DNA of 64,000 nt from Ectothiorhodospiraceae bacterium. Lineage in GTDB: Bacteria; Pseudomonadota; Gammaproteobacteria; Nitrococcales; Aquisalimonadaceae. The position numbers and the translations under genes are program-made. The notes below the pieces were generated by a model. The model had not been told where the DNA came from, made no database searches, and worked only from the letters and a program-made list of their open reading frames with translations. The stretch spans positions 1-64,000 of the forward strand of contig JAFIFU010000001.1 in the NCBI GenBank assembly GCA_020831885.1. The letters run 5' to 3'. This document shows positions 26,049 through 35,318 of the stretch, piece after piece (the stretch's first letter is position 1; each line of letters starts with the position of its first letter).

Positions 26049-28133
26049 ATGACCCTGAAAGTGACGTCCGACCTGCGTTTGATCGAGCGGGGTGATGAGC
26101 CCCTGTCCAATCCCTCCGACAACACGACGTTCGCAAGGGTTCTGGAGGCCCGTTTCGGGCGCCGTGATCTACTGAAAGGTGGCTTGGGTGCAGCCGTGGT
26201 GGGTCTGTTCGGCGGCGTTGGCCTGGCCGGCTGTAATTCGTCCGGCTCCGGTTCCGGCAAGGGCGCCGGCGATGGCAGCGCGGCCCCTGGCCAGCTACTC
26301 GGTTTCGAGCCGGTGCCCGTCAGTGAACTGGATGAAATTGTGGTGCCTGAGGGCTACAGCTTTCAGGTGATCGGTCGTTGGGGCGATCCCATCATCGGCG
26401 GCGCGCCGGCCTTCGCGCTGGATAATACCGGCGCCGATCAGGCGGGCCAGATCGGCTCCCACCACGACGGTATGCACTTCTTCCCCATCGAGGGGGAAGA
26501 TCCTGACGAAGGCAGTTCCGAGGACGGTCTGCTGGTGCTGAACCACGAGTACGTGGAATCGCGCTACATGCATGCCGCCGCCGTCGGGCAGGAGCTGAAC
26601 GCCTGGGCCGTGACCTTCAAGGAGGATTTGAGCCGGGATGCGGATGAGGTGCTGAAGGAGATGAACGCCCACGGCGTCAGCATCTATCGCATCAACAAGA
26701 GCGGCGACAACACCTGGTCGATTCAGTACGACAGCCGTAACCGTCGTATCACCGGGCTGACCCACATGGAGATCCAGGGCCCGGTGCGCGGCTCGGATCT
26801 GGTCAGGACCAGGTACAGCCCCCAGGGGCATGCCACACGGGGCACGCTGAACAACTGTGCCCACGGTGTGACGCCCTGGAACACCTATCTGGCGGCCGAG
26901 GAGAACTGGGCCGGCTACTTCTGCAACGCGGACGAAGTCTTGCCCAGAGAACACAGCCGTTACGGTGTGATTGGCGGGAGCTTTTCCCGGTACAACTGGC
27001 ACCGGGCGGACAGCGGCGCCGATGCCTACGTGCGCTTCGACGCCAGCAGCACCGGTGCCGACGCCACCGAGGACTACCGTAACGAACCCAACTGCTTCGG
27101 CTGGATGGTGGAGATCGACCCGTTCGATCCGGACAGTACCCCTCAGAAACGTACCGCCATGGGCCGTTTCGCCCACGAGGGTGTCGTGTTCCAGCCGGCC
27201 GAGGACGGCCGGCCGGTGGTTTGTTATTCCGGTGATGATGCACGCTTCGAGTACATCTACAAGTTCGTCAGCGCCCAGGCCTTCTTCCGCAACACCGCCG
27301 GCGGACATCTGCTGGATACGGGCACGCTGTACGTGGCGAGCTTCAACGAAGACGGAACCGGTGACTGGCTGCCGTTGGTCTACGGCCAGAACGGCCTGAC
27401 TGAGGCCAACGGTTTCAGCAGCCAGGCGGATGTTCTGGTGAACACCCGGTTGGCAGCGGATTTCGTGGGAGCCACGAAAATGGATCGCCCCGAATGGGGC
27501 GCCGTGGACCCCAACACCCGGCAGGTCTATTTCACGCTGACCAACAACACCCGCCGCGACGAGGACGACACGGATGCCGTGAACCCCCGCGGTCCCAATT
27601 ACCATGGGCACATCATACGTTGGCGCGAGCAGGGTGACGATCCGGCAGCTCTGGCCTTTACGTGGGATCTGTTTGCCATTGCCGGGGACAGCAGCGGTCC
27701 GGACACCCTGACCGGAGGACGTGATGGAGCCGGCAATGCCCTGACGGAGGACAACAAGTTCAGTTCACCGGACGGTCTGTGGATCGACAGGGACAGCCGC
27801 ATCTGGATCCAGATGGACATGAGCGAAAGCGTGATGAACGTCAACCCCGACTACGCCATGATGGGGAACAACAGCATGCTGGCTGCCGACCCGATCAGCG
27901 GCGAGATCCGCCGTTTCCTTACCGGCCCGCTGGGTCAGGAGATCACGGGCGTGATCACCACGCCGGACCAGCGCACCATGTTCATCAACGTCCAGCATCC
28001 CGGTGCCACCACCTCGGCGGAGGACTTCGCCGCAGGGCAACTCACCGGCACCTGGCCGGACCACAATGGCGGCTATGCACGCTCCGCCACGGTGGTGATC
28101 TGGAAGGATGACGGGGGCAAGGTGGGTACCTGA
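26049..28133 (+). CDS. PhoX-family phosphatase (DUF839), Tat-exported lipoprotein
   Basis: A 694-residue protein. The N-terminal region has a twin-arginine motif (GRRDLLKGG, Arg38-Arg39), a hydrophobic stretch and a lipobox LAGC with Cys62. The remainder is a PhoX/DUF839 propeller: NDKE-type loops are less clear, but SHHDGMHFFPIEG, LLVLNHEYVE, GTLNNCAHGVTPWNTYL, and near the end FSSPDGLWIDRDSRIWIQMD are family marks. Characterised PhoX enzymes are calcium- and iron-dependent alkaline phosphatases. The start ATG at 26049 has GGAGAG about 9 bases before. A CTGTCA half-site lies upstream at 25943 but a full Pho box is not evident. Confidence 0.9.
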   Translation: MTLKVTSDLRLIERGDEPLSNPSDNTTFARVLEARFGRRDLLKGGLGAAVVGLFGGVGLAGCNSSGSGSGKGAGDGSAAPGQLLGFEPVPVSELDEIVVPEGYSFQVIGRWGDPIIGGAPAFALDNTGADQAGQIGSHHDGMHFFPIEGEDPDEGSSEDGLLVLNHEYVESRYMHAAAVGQELNAWAVTFKEDLSRDADEVLKEMNAHGVSIYRINKSGDNTWSIQYDSRNRRITGLTHMEIQGPVRGSDLVRTRYSPQGHATRGTLNNCAHGVTPWNTYLAAEENWAGYFCNADEVLPREHSRYGVIGGSFSRYNWHRADSGADAYVRFDASSTGADATEDYRNEPNCFGWMVEIDPFDPDSTPQKRTAMGRFAHEGVVFQPAEDGRPVVCYSGDDARFEYIYKFVSAQAFFRNTAGGHLLDTGTLYVASFNEDGTGDWLPLVYGQNGLTEANGFSSQADVLVNTRLAADFVGATKMDRPEWGAVDPNTRQVYFTLTNNTRRDEDDTDAVNPRGPNYHGHIIRWREQGDDPAALAFTWDLFAIAGDSSGPDTLTGGRDGAGNALTEDNKFSSPDGLWIDRDSRIWIQMDMSESVMNVNPDYAMMGNNSMLAADPISGEIRRFLTGPLGQEITGVITTPDQRTMFINVQHPGATTSAEDFAAGQLTGTWPDHNGGYARSATVVIWKDDGGKVGT

Positions 28134-28147
28134 TACCCGCCCGGTAC

Positions 28148-28179
28148 GCGGCGGCCACGGCGGATTCCGGGGCCGCCGC
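28148..28179. terminator. Hairpin between phoX and tusA
   Basis: Perfect 9-bp arms, GCGGCGGCC (28148-28156) and GGCCGCCGC (28171-28179), in the spacer between convergent genes. It fits a bidirectional terminator; no T-run. Confidence 0.5.
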
Positions 28180-28197
28180 CTGATCCATGGAAGAAGC

Positions 28198-28434
28198 TCA
28201 GGCGCCTTTTTCCACCAGAAAGTAATAGACACCGTCCTCTTCCCAGTGGCGCACCATCCGGTGCGCGGTCTTCTCGGTGAAGGCAAGGAAGTCGATGACG
28301 GAATGGGGGTCGGTGGCGGCCACGCGCAGCACCTGGCCCACCTCCAGCCGCACCAGTTCCCGCTTTGTGCGCAGAATCGGCATGGGGCAGTTCAGTCCCG
28401 TCACATCAAGTTCCTGATCGAAATGGTCACTCAT
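28198..28434 (-). CDS. tusA: TusA-family sulfurtransferase
   Basis: A 78-residue protein with the family motif CPMP (in LDVTGLNCPMPILRT), whose cysteine carries sulfur. E. coli TusA passes sulfur to the tRNA 2-thiouridine pathway, while related proteins act in sulfur oxidation. The start is the ATG at 28434. No tusBCD, rhodanese or dsr genes are nearby, so the pathway cannot be told. A small divergent gene begins 71 bases away. Confidence 0.88.
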   Translation of the reverse strand: MSDHFDQELDVTGLNCPMPILRTKRELVRLEVGQVLRVAATDPHSVIDFLAFTEKTAHRMVRHWEEDGVYYFLVEKGA

Positions 28435-28505
28435 GCGCTGTCCGCAATGCCTTGGGCGTTGATACACTGGGACCCGGATAACGGGATTGCTCGGAGCACA
28501 CTGCC

Positions 28506-28673
28506 ATGAACCGGGACAGACCGCAGGATACCAGTTTCGACCCCCGTGCCGTCAGTGACAAGCGTGTGCTGGAGGAGCATACGCGGGAGGAGGTGGAGCG
28601 CTGGCGTGCGGAGGCGCATGAACAGCATCGGCGCTGGATGGAGGTCATGCGCAACCCCTACGGCAGAGACTGA
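28506..28673 (+). CDS. Small hypothetical protein, 55 residues
   Basis: ATG at 28506, stop at 28671-28673. The product is rich in Arg and Glu (EEHTREEVERWRAEAHEQ) with an amphipathic central helix, and ends in NPYGRD. It fills the gap between tusA and the convergent hydrolase, ending one base before that gene's stop codon. That tight fit and the charged helix favour a real gene, but the family was not recognised and the ribosome site is weak (CGGAG about ten bases upstream). Confidence 0.5.
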   Translation: MNRDRPQDTSFDPRAVSDKRVLEEHTREEVERWRAEAHEQHRRWMEVMRNPYGRD

Positions 28674-28674
28674 A

Positions 28675-29571
28675 TCAGGCCAGGAACGGTTCCAGCGCCT
28701 CTGCCACGGCCTGCGGCTGGTCATGCTGCAGCATGTGCCCGGCGTTCTCGATGGCCACGCCGCGCCAGTCCCGGAAACAGCGCACCCGCGCCTCCCAGCT
28801 TTCCTTGTCCTCGAACATCCGCAGCACCCGGGATTCCGTCCCCCAGATCCACAGGCTCGGCGCGGTGATGTTGCGCCAGCAGGCCTGGGCCTCTTCCAGC
28901 CGGTACAGTACCGGGTTCTTCTGCTTGTGCCGGGGGTCTCCCCGCAGGGTCAGGCTGCCGTCGGGATTCTCCCGGGCCCAGCAGCGGGCGACAAAGGCCG
29001 CGTGCTCTGGTGGCATATGCGGATGTTGCCGCATCAGCCGTTCCGCCAACCCGTCCCAGGAGGCAGGGGTGTGCATCTCCGGTGTGTCCTTCTGTTCTTC
29101 CAGCCATTGCCGATAGCGGTCCGGTGCCTCGGTGGCCGCCGGTGGCCGCATGCCGAAGCCTTCCAGCAGCCCTAGCCGCCGGATGCGCTCCGGGCGCACG
29201 CCGGCGTAAAGCCCGGCCACGTTTCCTCCCATGCTGTGCCCCACCAGGTCCACGGCCTGATCCGCGGCCTCGGCATCCAGCAAGGCGTCCAGATCGGCCA
29301 GGTAGTCAGGGAACCAGTAGCCGTTCGGACACCAGTCGCTGTCCCCGAAGCCGCGCCAGTCCGGGGCCAGGATGCGGCGTTCCCGATGCAGCGCGTCCAC
29401 CAGGAACTGCCAACTGGCACCGCAATCCATCCAGCCGTGCAACAGGATCAGCGGTGTTCCCTCGGTTGGTCCCCATTCGGTGAGCTGGTAACGCAGCCCA
29501 CGCAGGGTCACCTGCCGTCGGCGGGGCGGGCGTCCGGGCCGGTAAGGTTCGATGGCTATTGCTGCTTCCAC
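28675..29571 (-). CDS. Alpha/beta hydrolase
   Basis: A 298-residue hydrolase. The oxyanion block LILLHGWMDCGASWQ, the nucleophile elbow GHSMGG, and a late His in NAGHMLQHDQP are present, with the acid residue expected in the WIWGTES segment. The start is uncertain: a GTG at 29571 lies about 11 bases after GAGGAG, and a longer frame begins with ATG at 29604. Either start overlaps the upstream SDR gene, so the two are probably translationally coupled. Substrate unknown. Confidence 0.82.
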   Translation of the reverse strand: MEAAIAIEPYRPGRPPRRRQVTLRGLRYQLTEWGPTEGTPLILLHGWMDCGASWQFLVDALHRERRILAPDWRGFGDSDWCPNGYWFPDYLADLDALLDAEAADQAVDLVGHSMGGNVAGLYAGVRPERIRRLGLLEGFGMRPPAATEAPDRYRQWLEEQKDTPEMHTPASWDGLAERLMRQHPHMPPEHAAFVARCWARENPDGSLTLRGDPRHKQKNPVLYRLEEAQACWRNITAPSLWIWGTESRVLRMFEDKESWEARVRCFRDWRGVAIENAGHMLQHDQPQAVAEALEPFLA

Positions 29572-30305
29572 TGTTTTCGGTGCTCCTCGTCGGTGAAGGA
29601 CCATTCCCGGGCGCTGTACCGGTCGGCGGGGACGTCCAGCATCAGCCAGGCGGTGAAGGCCGCGACCTCGTCCGGATCTTCCAGCTGACCGCTATCGTGA
29701 AGCTGAATGAAGCGCTCCACCGCGGGGAAGCGGTCCGGTGTCTGTTCACGGATCAGCCCCTGCATCGGGGTGTCCACCACGCCCGGGCGCAGACTGCCCA
29801 CGGCGATGTTTCTGTCCCGCAGTTCTTCCCGCAGCACCTGGTAGAGCATATGCAGTGCTGCCTTGCTGACGCAGTAAGCGCCCCAGCCGGGATAGCCGTT
29901 ATGGGCCGCGCCGGAGGACATGTGCAATACGCGGCCACCCGGCAGCCGTGAGAGCAGGGCCTGGGTCAGGAACAACGGGCCGTGCACATTGACCGATAAG
30001 GCGTAGCTCCAATCCTGCTCGGTCACCCCGGCCAGCGGCCCGATGGGGGTGAGCACCCCGGCGTTATGGATCAGGCAGTGTACCGGGCGCTCGCCCACCG
30101 CGGCGACCACGGCGTCCCGGCCCTGAGGGCTGGAGACATCCGCCGCCACCGCCGTGATCTGCTGCGGCGCGGCCTCGCAGGTTTCCTGCAGCGGTGCCGC
30201 GCGGCGGCCCACCACCAGGACCTCCATACCGCGCGACGCCAGTTGCTGCGCCAGGGAGCGGCCAAGACCGGTTCCGCCTCCAGTTACTACAGCCAGATTC
30301 GTCAT
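29556..30305 (-). CDS. Short-chain dehydrogenase/reductase (SDR)
   Basis: A 249-residue cytoplasmic enzyme. The cofactor motif TGGGTGLGRSLA is at the N terminus, NAG and the serine of HMSSGAA follow, and the catalytic YCVSK is intact. The start is the ATG at 30305 with GAGGAG upstream; a longer frame from 30410 has no such site. NAD(P)-dependent oxidation or reduction of a carbonyl/alcohol; substrate unknown. Likely co-transcribed with the overlapping hydrolase gene. Confidence 0.86.
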   Translation of the reverse strand: MTNLAVVTGGGTGLGRSLAQQLASRGMEVLVVGRRAAPLQETCEAAPQQITAVAADVSSPQGRDAVVAAVGERPVHCLIHNAGVLTPIGPLAGVTEQDWSYALSVNVHGPLFLTQALLSRLPGGRVLHMSSGAAHNGYPGWGAYCVSKAALHMLYQVLREELRDRNIAVGSLRPGVVDTPMQGLIREQTPDRFPAVERFIQLHDSGQLEDPDEVAAFTAWLMLDVPADRYSAREWSFTDEEHRKQWKQQ

Positions 30306-30536
30306 TGTTTTCTCCTCGAAGATGCACCCCTCGGGAGCCCGGTCCGGCCTCCCGGCGGTCACGTGGCCGGCGTCATCCCGGTGCGGCACGATAGTGCAAA
30401 CGGGACACATCGGCTCCTAACATGCATACAATGAAGATTGCATCATGGACGCCGGCCGGCGTTCGAGCATACCAGAAGTCGCCGTGCGCCCTTCAAACCC
30501 GAAGAGGCAGGCGAACGTTCAATACAAGGAGGAGAG

Positions 30537-32462
30537 ATGAGCAGCTACCGGGAGATCTACCAGCGTTCCGTGGAACAGCCGGAAGCATTCTGGCGTGAAC
30601 AGGCCGAGGCGCTGGACTGGTTCGAGCCACCGAAGCAGATCCTGACCCAGGACACCCAGGGTCTGTACCGGTGGTTCCACGGCGGCCGGCTGAACCTGTC
30701 CCATCTGGCGCTGGATGTTCATGCGGATGGAGACCGCGGACAACAGACTGCGCTGATCTACGATTCGCCGGTGACCGACACCAAGCGCAGTTACACGTAT
30801 CGGGAGTTGCGCGATGGGGTTGCCCGGACTGCCGGCATGCTGCGGGAGTTGGGCGTGGCCAAGGGCGACCGGGTGGTCATCTACATGCCGATGATCCCCG
30901 AGGCCGTCATGGCCATGCTGGCCTGCGCCCGGCTGGGGGCGGTGCACTCCGTGGTCTTCGGCGGCTTTGCTCCCCACGAACTGGCAGTGCGCATCGACGA
31001 CGCGCAGCCCAAGGTGGTTCTCACCGCCAGCTGCGGAATCGAGTTCACCAAGGTGATTCCCTACAAGCCGCTGGTGGATGAGGCCATCCGGCAGGCCAGC
31101 CACAAGCCCGACCACACGGTGGTGTTCGCCCGCCCCCAGGCGGCTGCAGAGCTGCACCCCGGCCGTGATCATGATTGGGCCGGCCTGCTGGACAAGGCTT
31201 CAGCGGTGGATCCGGTGCCGGTGGACGCCACCGATCCGCTGTATGTGCTGTACACCTCGGGTACCACCGGCAAGCCCAAGGGCGTGGTCCGGGATAACGG
31301 CGGCTACGCGGTGGCGCTGAACTTCAGCATGGGCGCCCTGTACGATCTGCACCCCGGCGACGTGTTCTGGACCGCCTCCGACGTGGGATGGGTGGTGGGG
31401 CACTCCTACATCGTCTACGGGCCGCTGATCCGCGGCTGCACCACTGTGGTGTACGAGGGTAAGCCGGTGCGCACGCCGGACGCGGGCGCCTTCTGGCGGG
31501 TGATCAGCGAACACCGGGTGAAGACCTTTTTCACCGCGCCCACGGCCTTCCGGGCCGTGAAAAAGGAAGACCCGGAGGCGAAGCTGAAGCAGCGGTACGA
31601 CCTGGGTTGCCTGAAAAGCCTGTTCCTGGCCGGTGAACGGCTGGACCCACCCACCTACCAATGGCTCAAGCAGATCACGGATCTTCCGGTGATCGACCAC
31701 TGGTGGCAGACGGAGACCGGCTGGCCTATCGCGGGCAATCCGATGGGCATCGAGCCCCATCCGGAGAAGGCCGGGTCCGCCACATTTCCGCTGCCGGGCT
31801 ACCAGGTGGAAGTGCTGGACAGCGATGGAAAGCCGGTGGCCGCGGGTACGCAGGGCAATATCGCGATCCGGCTGCCGTTGCCCCCGGGTTGCCTGCCCAC
31901 ACTCTGGAATGACGATCAGCGGTATCGGGATTCCTATCTCAGTAGCTTCCAGGGCTACTACGACACCTCCGATGGCGGTTATATCGACGAGGATGGGTAC
32001 CTGTTCGTCATGGGCCGCATGGATGATGTGATCAATGTGGCGGGTCATCGGCTGTCCACCGGCGAGATGGAGGAGTTGATCGGCGCCCATCCGGCGGTGG
32101 CGGAATGTGCCGTGGTGGGCGTGGACGATGAGCTCAAGGGACAGATGCCGGTGGGCTTCGTGGTGCTCAAGGATGGTCAGGACATCGGCCATGATCAACT
32201 GGAGCAGGAACTGGTGCAGCGCATCCGCGGCGGGATCGGGGCCTTTGCGTGCCTGCAGACGGCGATGATCGTCGGCAAGCTGCCCAAGACGCGCTCCGGG
32301 AAGATTCTACGCAAGAGCATCCGCCAGCTGGCGGTTCAGGACGATGTGAAGATCCCGTCCACCATCGACGATCCCGCAAGCCTTGAGGAGATCCGGGAGG
32401 CCATGCAGCATGAAGGGGTGGGACGCTTCCGAGGCGCGGATGACCAACAGGGTTCCGGCTAG
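30537..32462 (+). CDS. prpE: Propionyl-CoA synthetase (acyl-CoA synthetase)
   Basis: A 641-residue AMP-forming enzyme that activates propionate (and some acetate) to the CoA ester. The start ATG at 30537 has GGAGGAG upstream. Key motifs: YTSGTTGKPKG at about 239, the WWQTETGWP substrate block, and the C-terminal GRMDDVINVAGHRLS plus KTRSGKILRKSI, whose Lys is the usual acetylation site. The length is closer to PrpE (about 630) than Acs (about 650) and the N terminus YREIYQRSVEQPEAFW is PrpE-like. No prpBCD genes are adjacent. The next gene encodes a Pat-type acetyltransferase. Confidence 0.9.
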   Translation: MSSYREIYQRSVEQPEAFWREQAEALDWFEPPKQILTQDTQGLYRWFHGGRLNLSHLALDVHADGDRGQQTALIYDSPVTDTKRSYTYRELRDGVARTAGMLRELGVAKGDRVVIYMPMIPEAVMAMLACARLGAVHSVVFGGFAPHELAVRIDDAQPKVVLTASCGIEFTKVIPYKPLVDEAIRQASHKPDHTVVFARPQAAAELHPGRDHDWAGLLDKASAVDPVPVDATDPLYVLYTSGTTGKPKGVVRDNGGYAVALNFSMGALYDLHPGDVFWTASDVGWVVGHSYIVYGPLIRGCTTVVYEGKPVRTPDAGAFWRVISEHRVKTFFTAPTAFRAVKKEDPEAKLKQRYDLGCLKSLFLAGERLDPPTYQWLKQITDLPVIDHWWQTETGWPIAGNPMGIEPHPEKAGSATFPLPGYQVEVLDSDGKPVAAGTQGNIAIRLPLPPGCLPTLWNDDQRYRDSYLSSFQGYYDTSDGGYIDEDGYLFVMGRMDDVINVAGHRLSTGEMEELIGAHPAVAECAVVGVDDELKGQMPVGFVVLKDGQDIGHDQLEQELVQRIRGGIGAFACLQTAMIVGKLPKTRSGKILRKSIRQLAVQDDVKIPSTIDDPASLEEIREAMQHEGVGRFRGADDQQGSG

Positions 32463-32566
32463 TCCCGCGAACATCACGGCGACGGTGGATTGCCTGGCGG
32501 GCAAGGCGATGTAAAGCGCGGAACGTCCGGTATTTCGCGGGATGACACACTGGGGTCCGACAGGGT

Positions 32567-35242
32567 ATGGGCAGCCATTATCTGGAGCGCTTTTTCAATC
32601 CCGACAGTGTGGCGCTGATCGGCGCCAGCGAACGCTCGGGCGGCGTCGGCCAGCAGGTGATGGACAACCTGCTGGAAGGCGGCTACACGGGGCGTATCCT
32701 CCCGGTGAATCCGCGTCACCGGGAGGTCCGGGGCCTGCCCTGCGTCGCCAGTGTCAGGGACCTGGAGGAAACGCCTGATCTTGCCGTCCTTGCAGTTCCC
32801 CCCAGGGCGATTGTCAGTGTGCTGGAGGACTGCGGCCGCCGGGGTGTCCGGGCAGCCCTGGTGCTGGCCGCCGGTCTCGGCGAGCCGCGCTCGGTGACCA
32901 AGCGCCTGGAGCGGACCGCCATGCGCACGGCGCGCCGCTACGGGATCCGTGTCATCGGCCCCGACTGGGTCGGCCTCATGCGTCCACCGCTGGGGCTGAA
33001 CGCGACCTACAGCCGGAGTACGGCAAAGACGGGCCATCTGGCCCTGGTGTCCCAGTCCGGTGCGCTGACCACGGCGGTGCTGGACTGGGCGCTGGCGCGC
33101 CAGATCGGTTTCTCGGCCGTGGTTTCACTGGGGGACACCACGGACGTGGATTTCGGCGATGTCCTGGATTTCCTCGCGCTGGACCACCACACCCGCAGCA
33201 TCCTGTTGTACGTGGAGACCATCGGCGATGCCCGCCGGTTCCTCAGCGGACTGCGGGCGGCGGCCCGGATCAAGCCGGTGATCGTCATGAAGGTCGGGCG
33301 TCATCGGGAAAGCTACCGGGCGGCCAGCACCCACACGGGTTCCCTGGTTGGGCAGGACGACGCCTTCGGCGCGGCGCTGGATCGGGCCGGGGCGGTGCGC
33401 GTGCCCACCATCGGGCAGTTGTTCGCGGCGGCGGAGTTGCTGGCCGCCGGACACCGCCTGAACGGGGATCGCATCGCTGTGGTCACCAACGGCGGTGGTC
33501 CCGGCATCATCGCCACCGACCTCCTGGTGGATCGGGGCCTGGAGATGGCCGCCCTGTCCGAGGACACGCGCCGTCATCTGGCGGAGGGGTTGCCCCGGCG
33601 CTGGTCCCGGGGCAACCCGGTGGACATCCTGGGGGATGCCGATGCGGAACGGTACCGCCTGGCACTGCAGGCCTGCCTGGACGATCCCGGCGTGGATGGC
33701 GCCGTGGTGGTGCTTACGCCACAGGGGCGCACCGACCCCACCGGAACTGCCGATGCCGTGCTGGAGGTCGGTGCGGGACGGCGTCGCAAGCCCGTGGTGG
33801 CCTGCTGGATGGGGGGGCGCCGCATACGTGCCGGCCGTGACCGGTTCACGCGCAAGGGCTTTCCCAACTACGCCACGCCCGAGAATGCGGTGGAAGCCTT
33901 GTCGGCCCTGTCCCGCTACCGGCATAGCCAGGAACTGCTGATGCAGGTGCCGGACGCCCGCGACCAGTGGGTGGAGCCGGATCTGGCCCGCGCCCGGGAG
34001 GTAATCCACGCGGCCCTGGAGGCGGGGCAGAATCGTCTGACACCCTACCAGTCCAAGCAGGTGCTGGACGCCTTCCGCATCCCGGTGATCCCCACCCGGG
34101 TGGCCCGCAGCGCAAGCGAGGCCCGCCAGGCCGCGGAGGCGCTGGGCCTTCCGGTGGCCGTCAAGATCAACAGTCCGGAGATCGTTCACAAGGCCGCCGC
34201 CGGCGGTGTCCGTCTGAACCTGGTGGCTCTGGATGCGGTGGAGCGGGCGTACCACTCCGTCATGGAATCGGTGAGCCGGAACCACCCGGACATCACCCCG
34301 GACGGCGTCTCCGTGGAACCCATGCACTCCCCCCTGCACGGCCGGGAGGTGATGCTGGGCGTCGTGCGGGACCCGGTGTTCGGACCGGTGATCTCCTTCG
34401 GCGCCGGGGGATCCATGGTGGAGATGATCCACGATCGGGCGGTCACCCTGCCGCCACTGAATGATTTTCTCGCGCGGGATGTGATGTCGCGAACCCGGGT
34501 GGGCCGGCATCTGGGGCTGGATCGGGATACCCCGCTGCGGCGGGCCCTGGAGCATGCCTTGCTGCGGCTTTCCGATCTGGTGACACTGCTGCCGGAAGTG
34601 CGGGATCTGGACATCAACCCGGTCATTGTGGATGCGGACAGCGCCCTGGCTGTGGACGCACGCCTGAATATCGCCACCGCTGCCGGTGTTGGGCGCGCCC
34701 ACGAGCACATGGCCATCATGCCCTATCCCGGGCATCTCCGCTGGCAGGAGCGGCTTGGCGACGGCACTCCCGTTCTCATACGCCCCATCCGTCCGGAGGA
34801 CGCGGCCATGGAACAGGCGTTCGTCCGCTCCCTGTCCGAGCGCTCCCGGTACTTTCGTTTCATGGAGCATATCCGCGAGCTCAGCACGTCGATGCTGATC
34901 CGCTTCACCCAGATCGATTACGACCGGGAGCTCGCCCTGGTGGCGTTGCGCGAGGATCAGGAAACCAGGGAGATGCTGGCCGTCGCCCGGTTTGTCACCA
35001 ACCCGGATCGGCAGAGCTGCGAGTTCGCCATTGCCGTGGCGGACAACTGGCAGGGGCGGGGGGTCGGCAGCCGGCTGATGGAACGCTTGCTGGAAGCGGC
35101 CCGGGAGCACGGTCTGCAACGCATGGAGGGGCAGGTGCTGGCGCAGAACCGCGGCATGCTCGCACTGATGGAGCGCCTGGGGTTCAGTCGCCGCCGCGAT
35201 CCGGATGACCCCGCTCTGGTCCGGGTGGAACGGCCCCTGTAG
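32567..35242 (+). CDS. Pat/PatZ-type protein lysine acetyltransferase (CoA-ligase-like plus GNAT domain)
   Basis: An 891-residue protein. Domains: CoA-binding (residues 1-130; LERFFNPDSVALIGASERSG), a succinyl-CoA ligase-like region (to about 460), an ATP-grasp domain (about 480-700; LTPYQSKQVLDAF), and a C-terminal GNAT domain (about 725-891; NWQGRGVGSRLMERLLEAA). The architecture matches Salmonella Pat, which acetylates the active-site Lys of Acs and PrpE and switches them off. It lies 104 bases downstream of prpE, its likely substrate. Substrate identity is inferred from this placement. Confidence 0.88.
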   Translation: MGSHYLERFFNPDSVALIGASERSGGVGQQVMDNLLEGGYTGRILPVNPRHREVRGLPCVASVRDLEETPDLAVLAVPPRAIVSVLEDCGRRGVRAALVLAAGLGEPRSVTKRLERTAMRTARRYGIRVIGPDWVGLMRPPLGLNATYSRSTAKTGHLALVSQSGALTTAVLDWALARQIGFSAVVSLGDTTDVDFGDVLDFLALDHHTRSILLYVETIGDARRFLSGLRAAARIKPVIVMKVGRHRESYRAASTHTGSLVGQDDAFGAALDRAGAVRVPTIGQLFAAAELLAAGHRLNGDRIAVVTNGGGPGIIATDLLVDRGLEMAALSEDTRRHLAEGLPRRWSRGNPVDILGDADAERYRLALQACLDDPGVDGAVVVLTPQGRTDPTGTADAVLEVGAGRRRKPVVACWMGGRRIRAGRDRFTRKGFPNYATPENAVEALSALSRYRHSQELLMQVPDARDQWVEPDLARAREVIHAALEAGQNRLTPYQSKQVLDAFRIPVIPTRVARSASEARQAAEALGLPVAVKINSPEIVHKAAAGGVRLNLVALDAVERAYHSVMESVSRNHPDITPDGVSVEPMHSPLHGREVMLGVVRDPVFGPVISFGAGGSMVEMIHDRAVTLPPLNDFLARDVMSRTRVGRHLGLDRDTPLRRALEHALLRLSDLVTLLPEVRDLDINPVIVDADSALAVDARLNIATAAGVGRAHEHMAIMPYPGHLRWQERLGDGTPVLIRPIRPEDAAMEQAFVRSLSERSRYFRFMEHIRELSTSMLIRFTQIDYDRELALVALREDQETREMLAVARFVTNPDRQSCEFAIAVADNWQGRGVGSRLMERLLEAAREHGLQRMEGQVLAQNRGMLALMERLGFSRRRDPDDPALVRVERPL

Positions 35243-35318
35243 CCGACCGACGTCGGGGCTTGAATCCCCGGTCTGCACGCCGCAGGCTATGCGCCTGACC
35301 GCTCAGAGGGTTTTCCCG

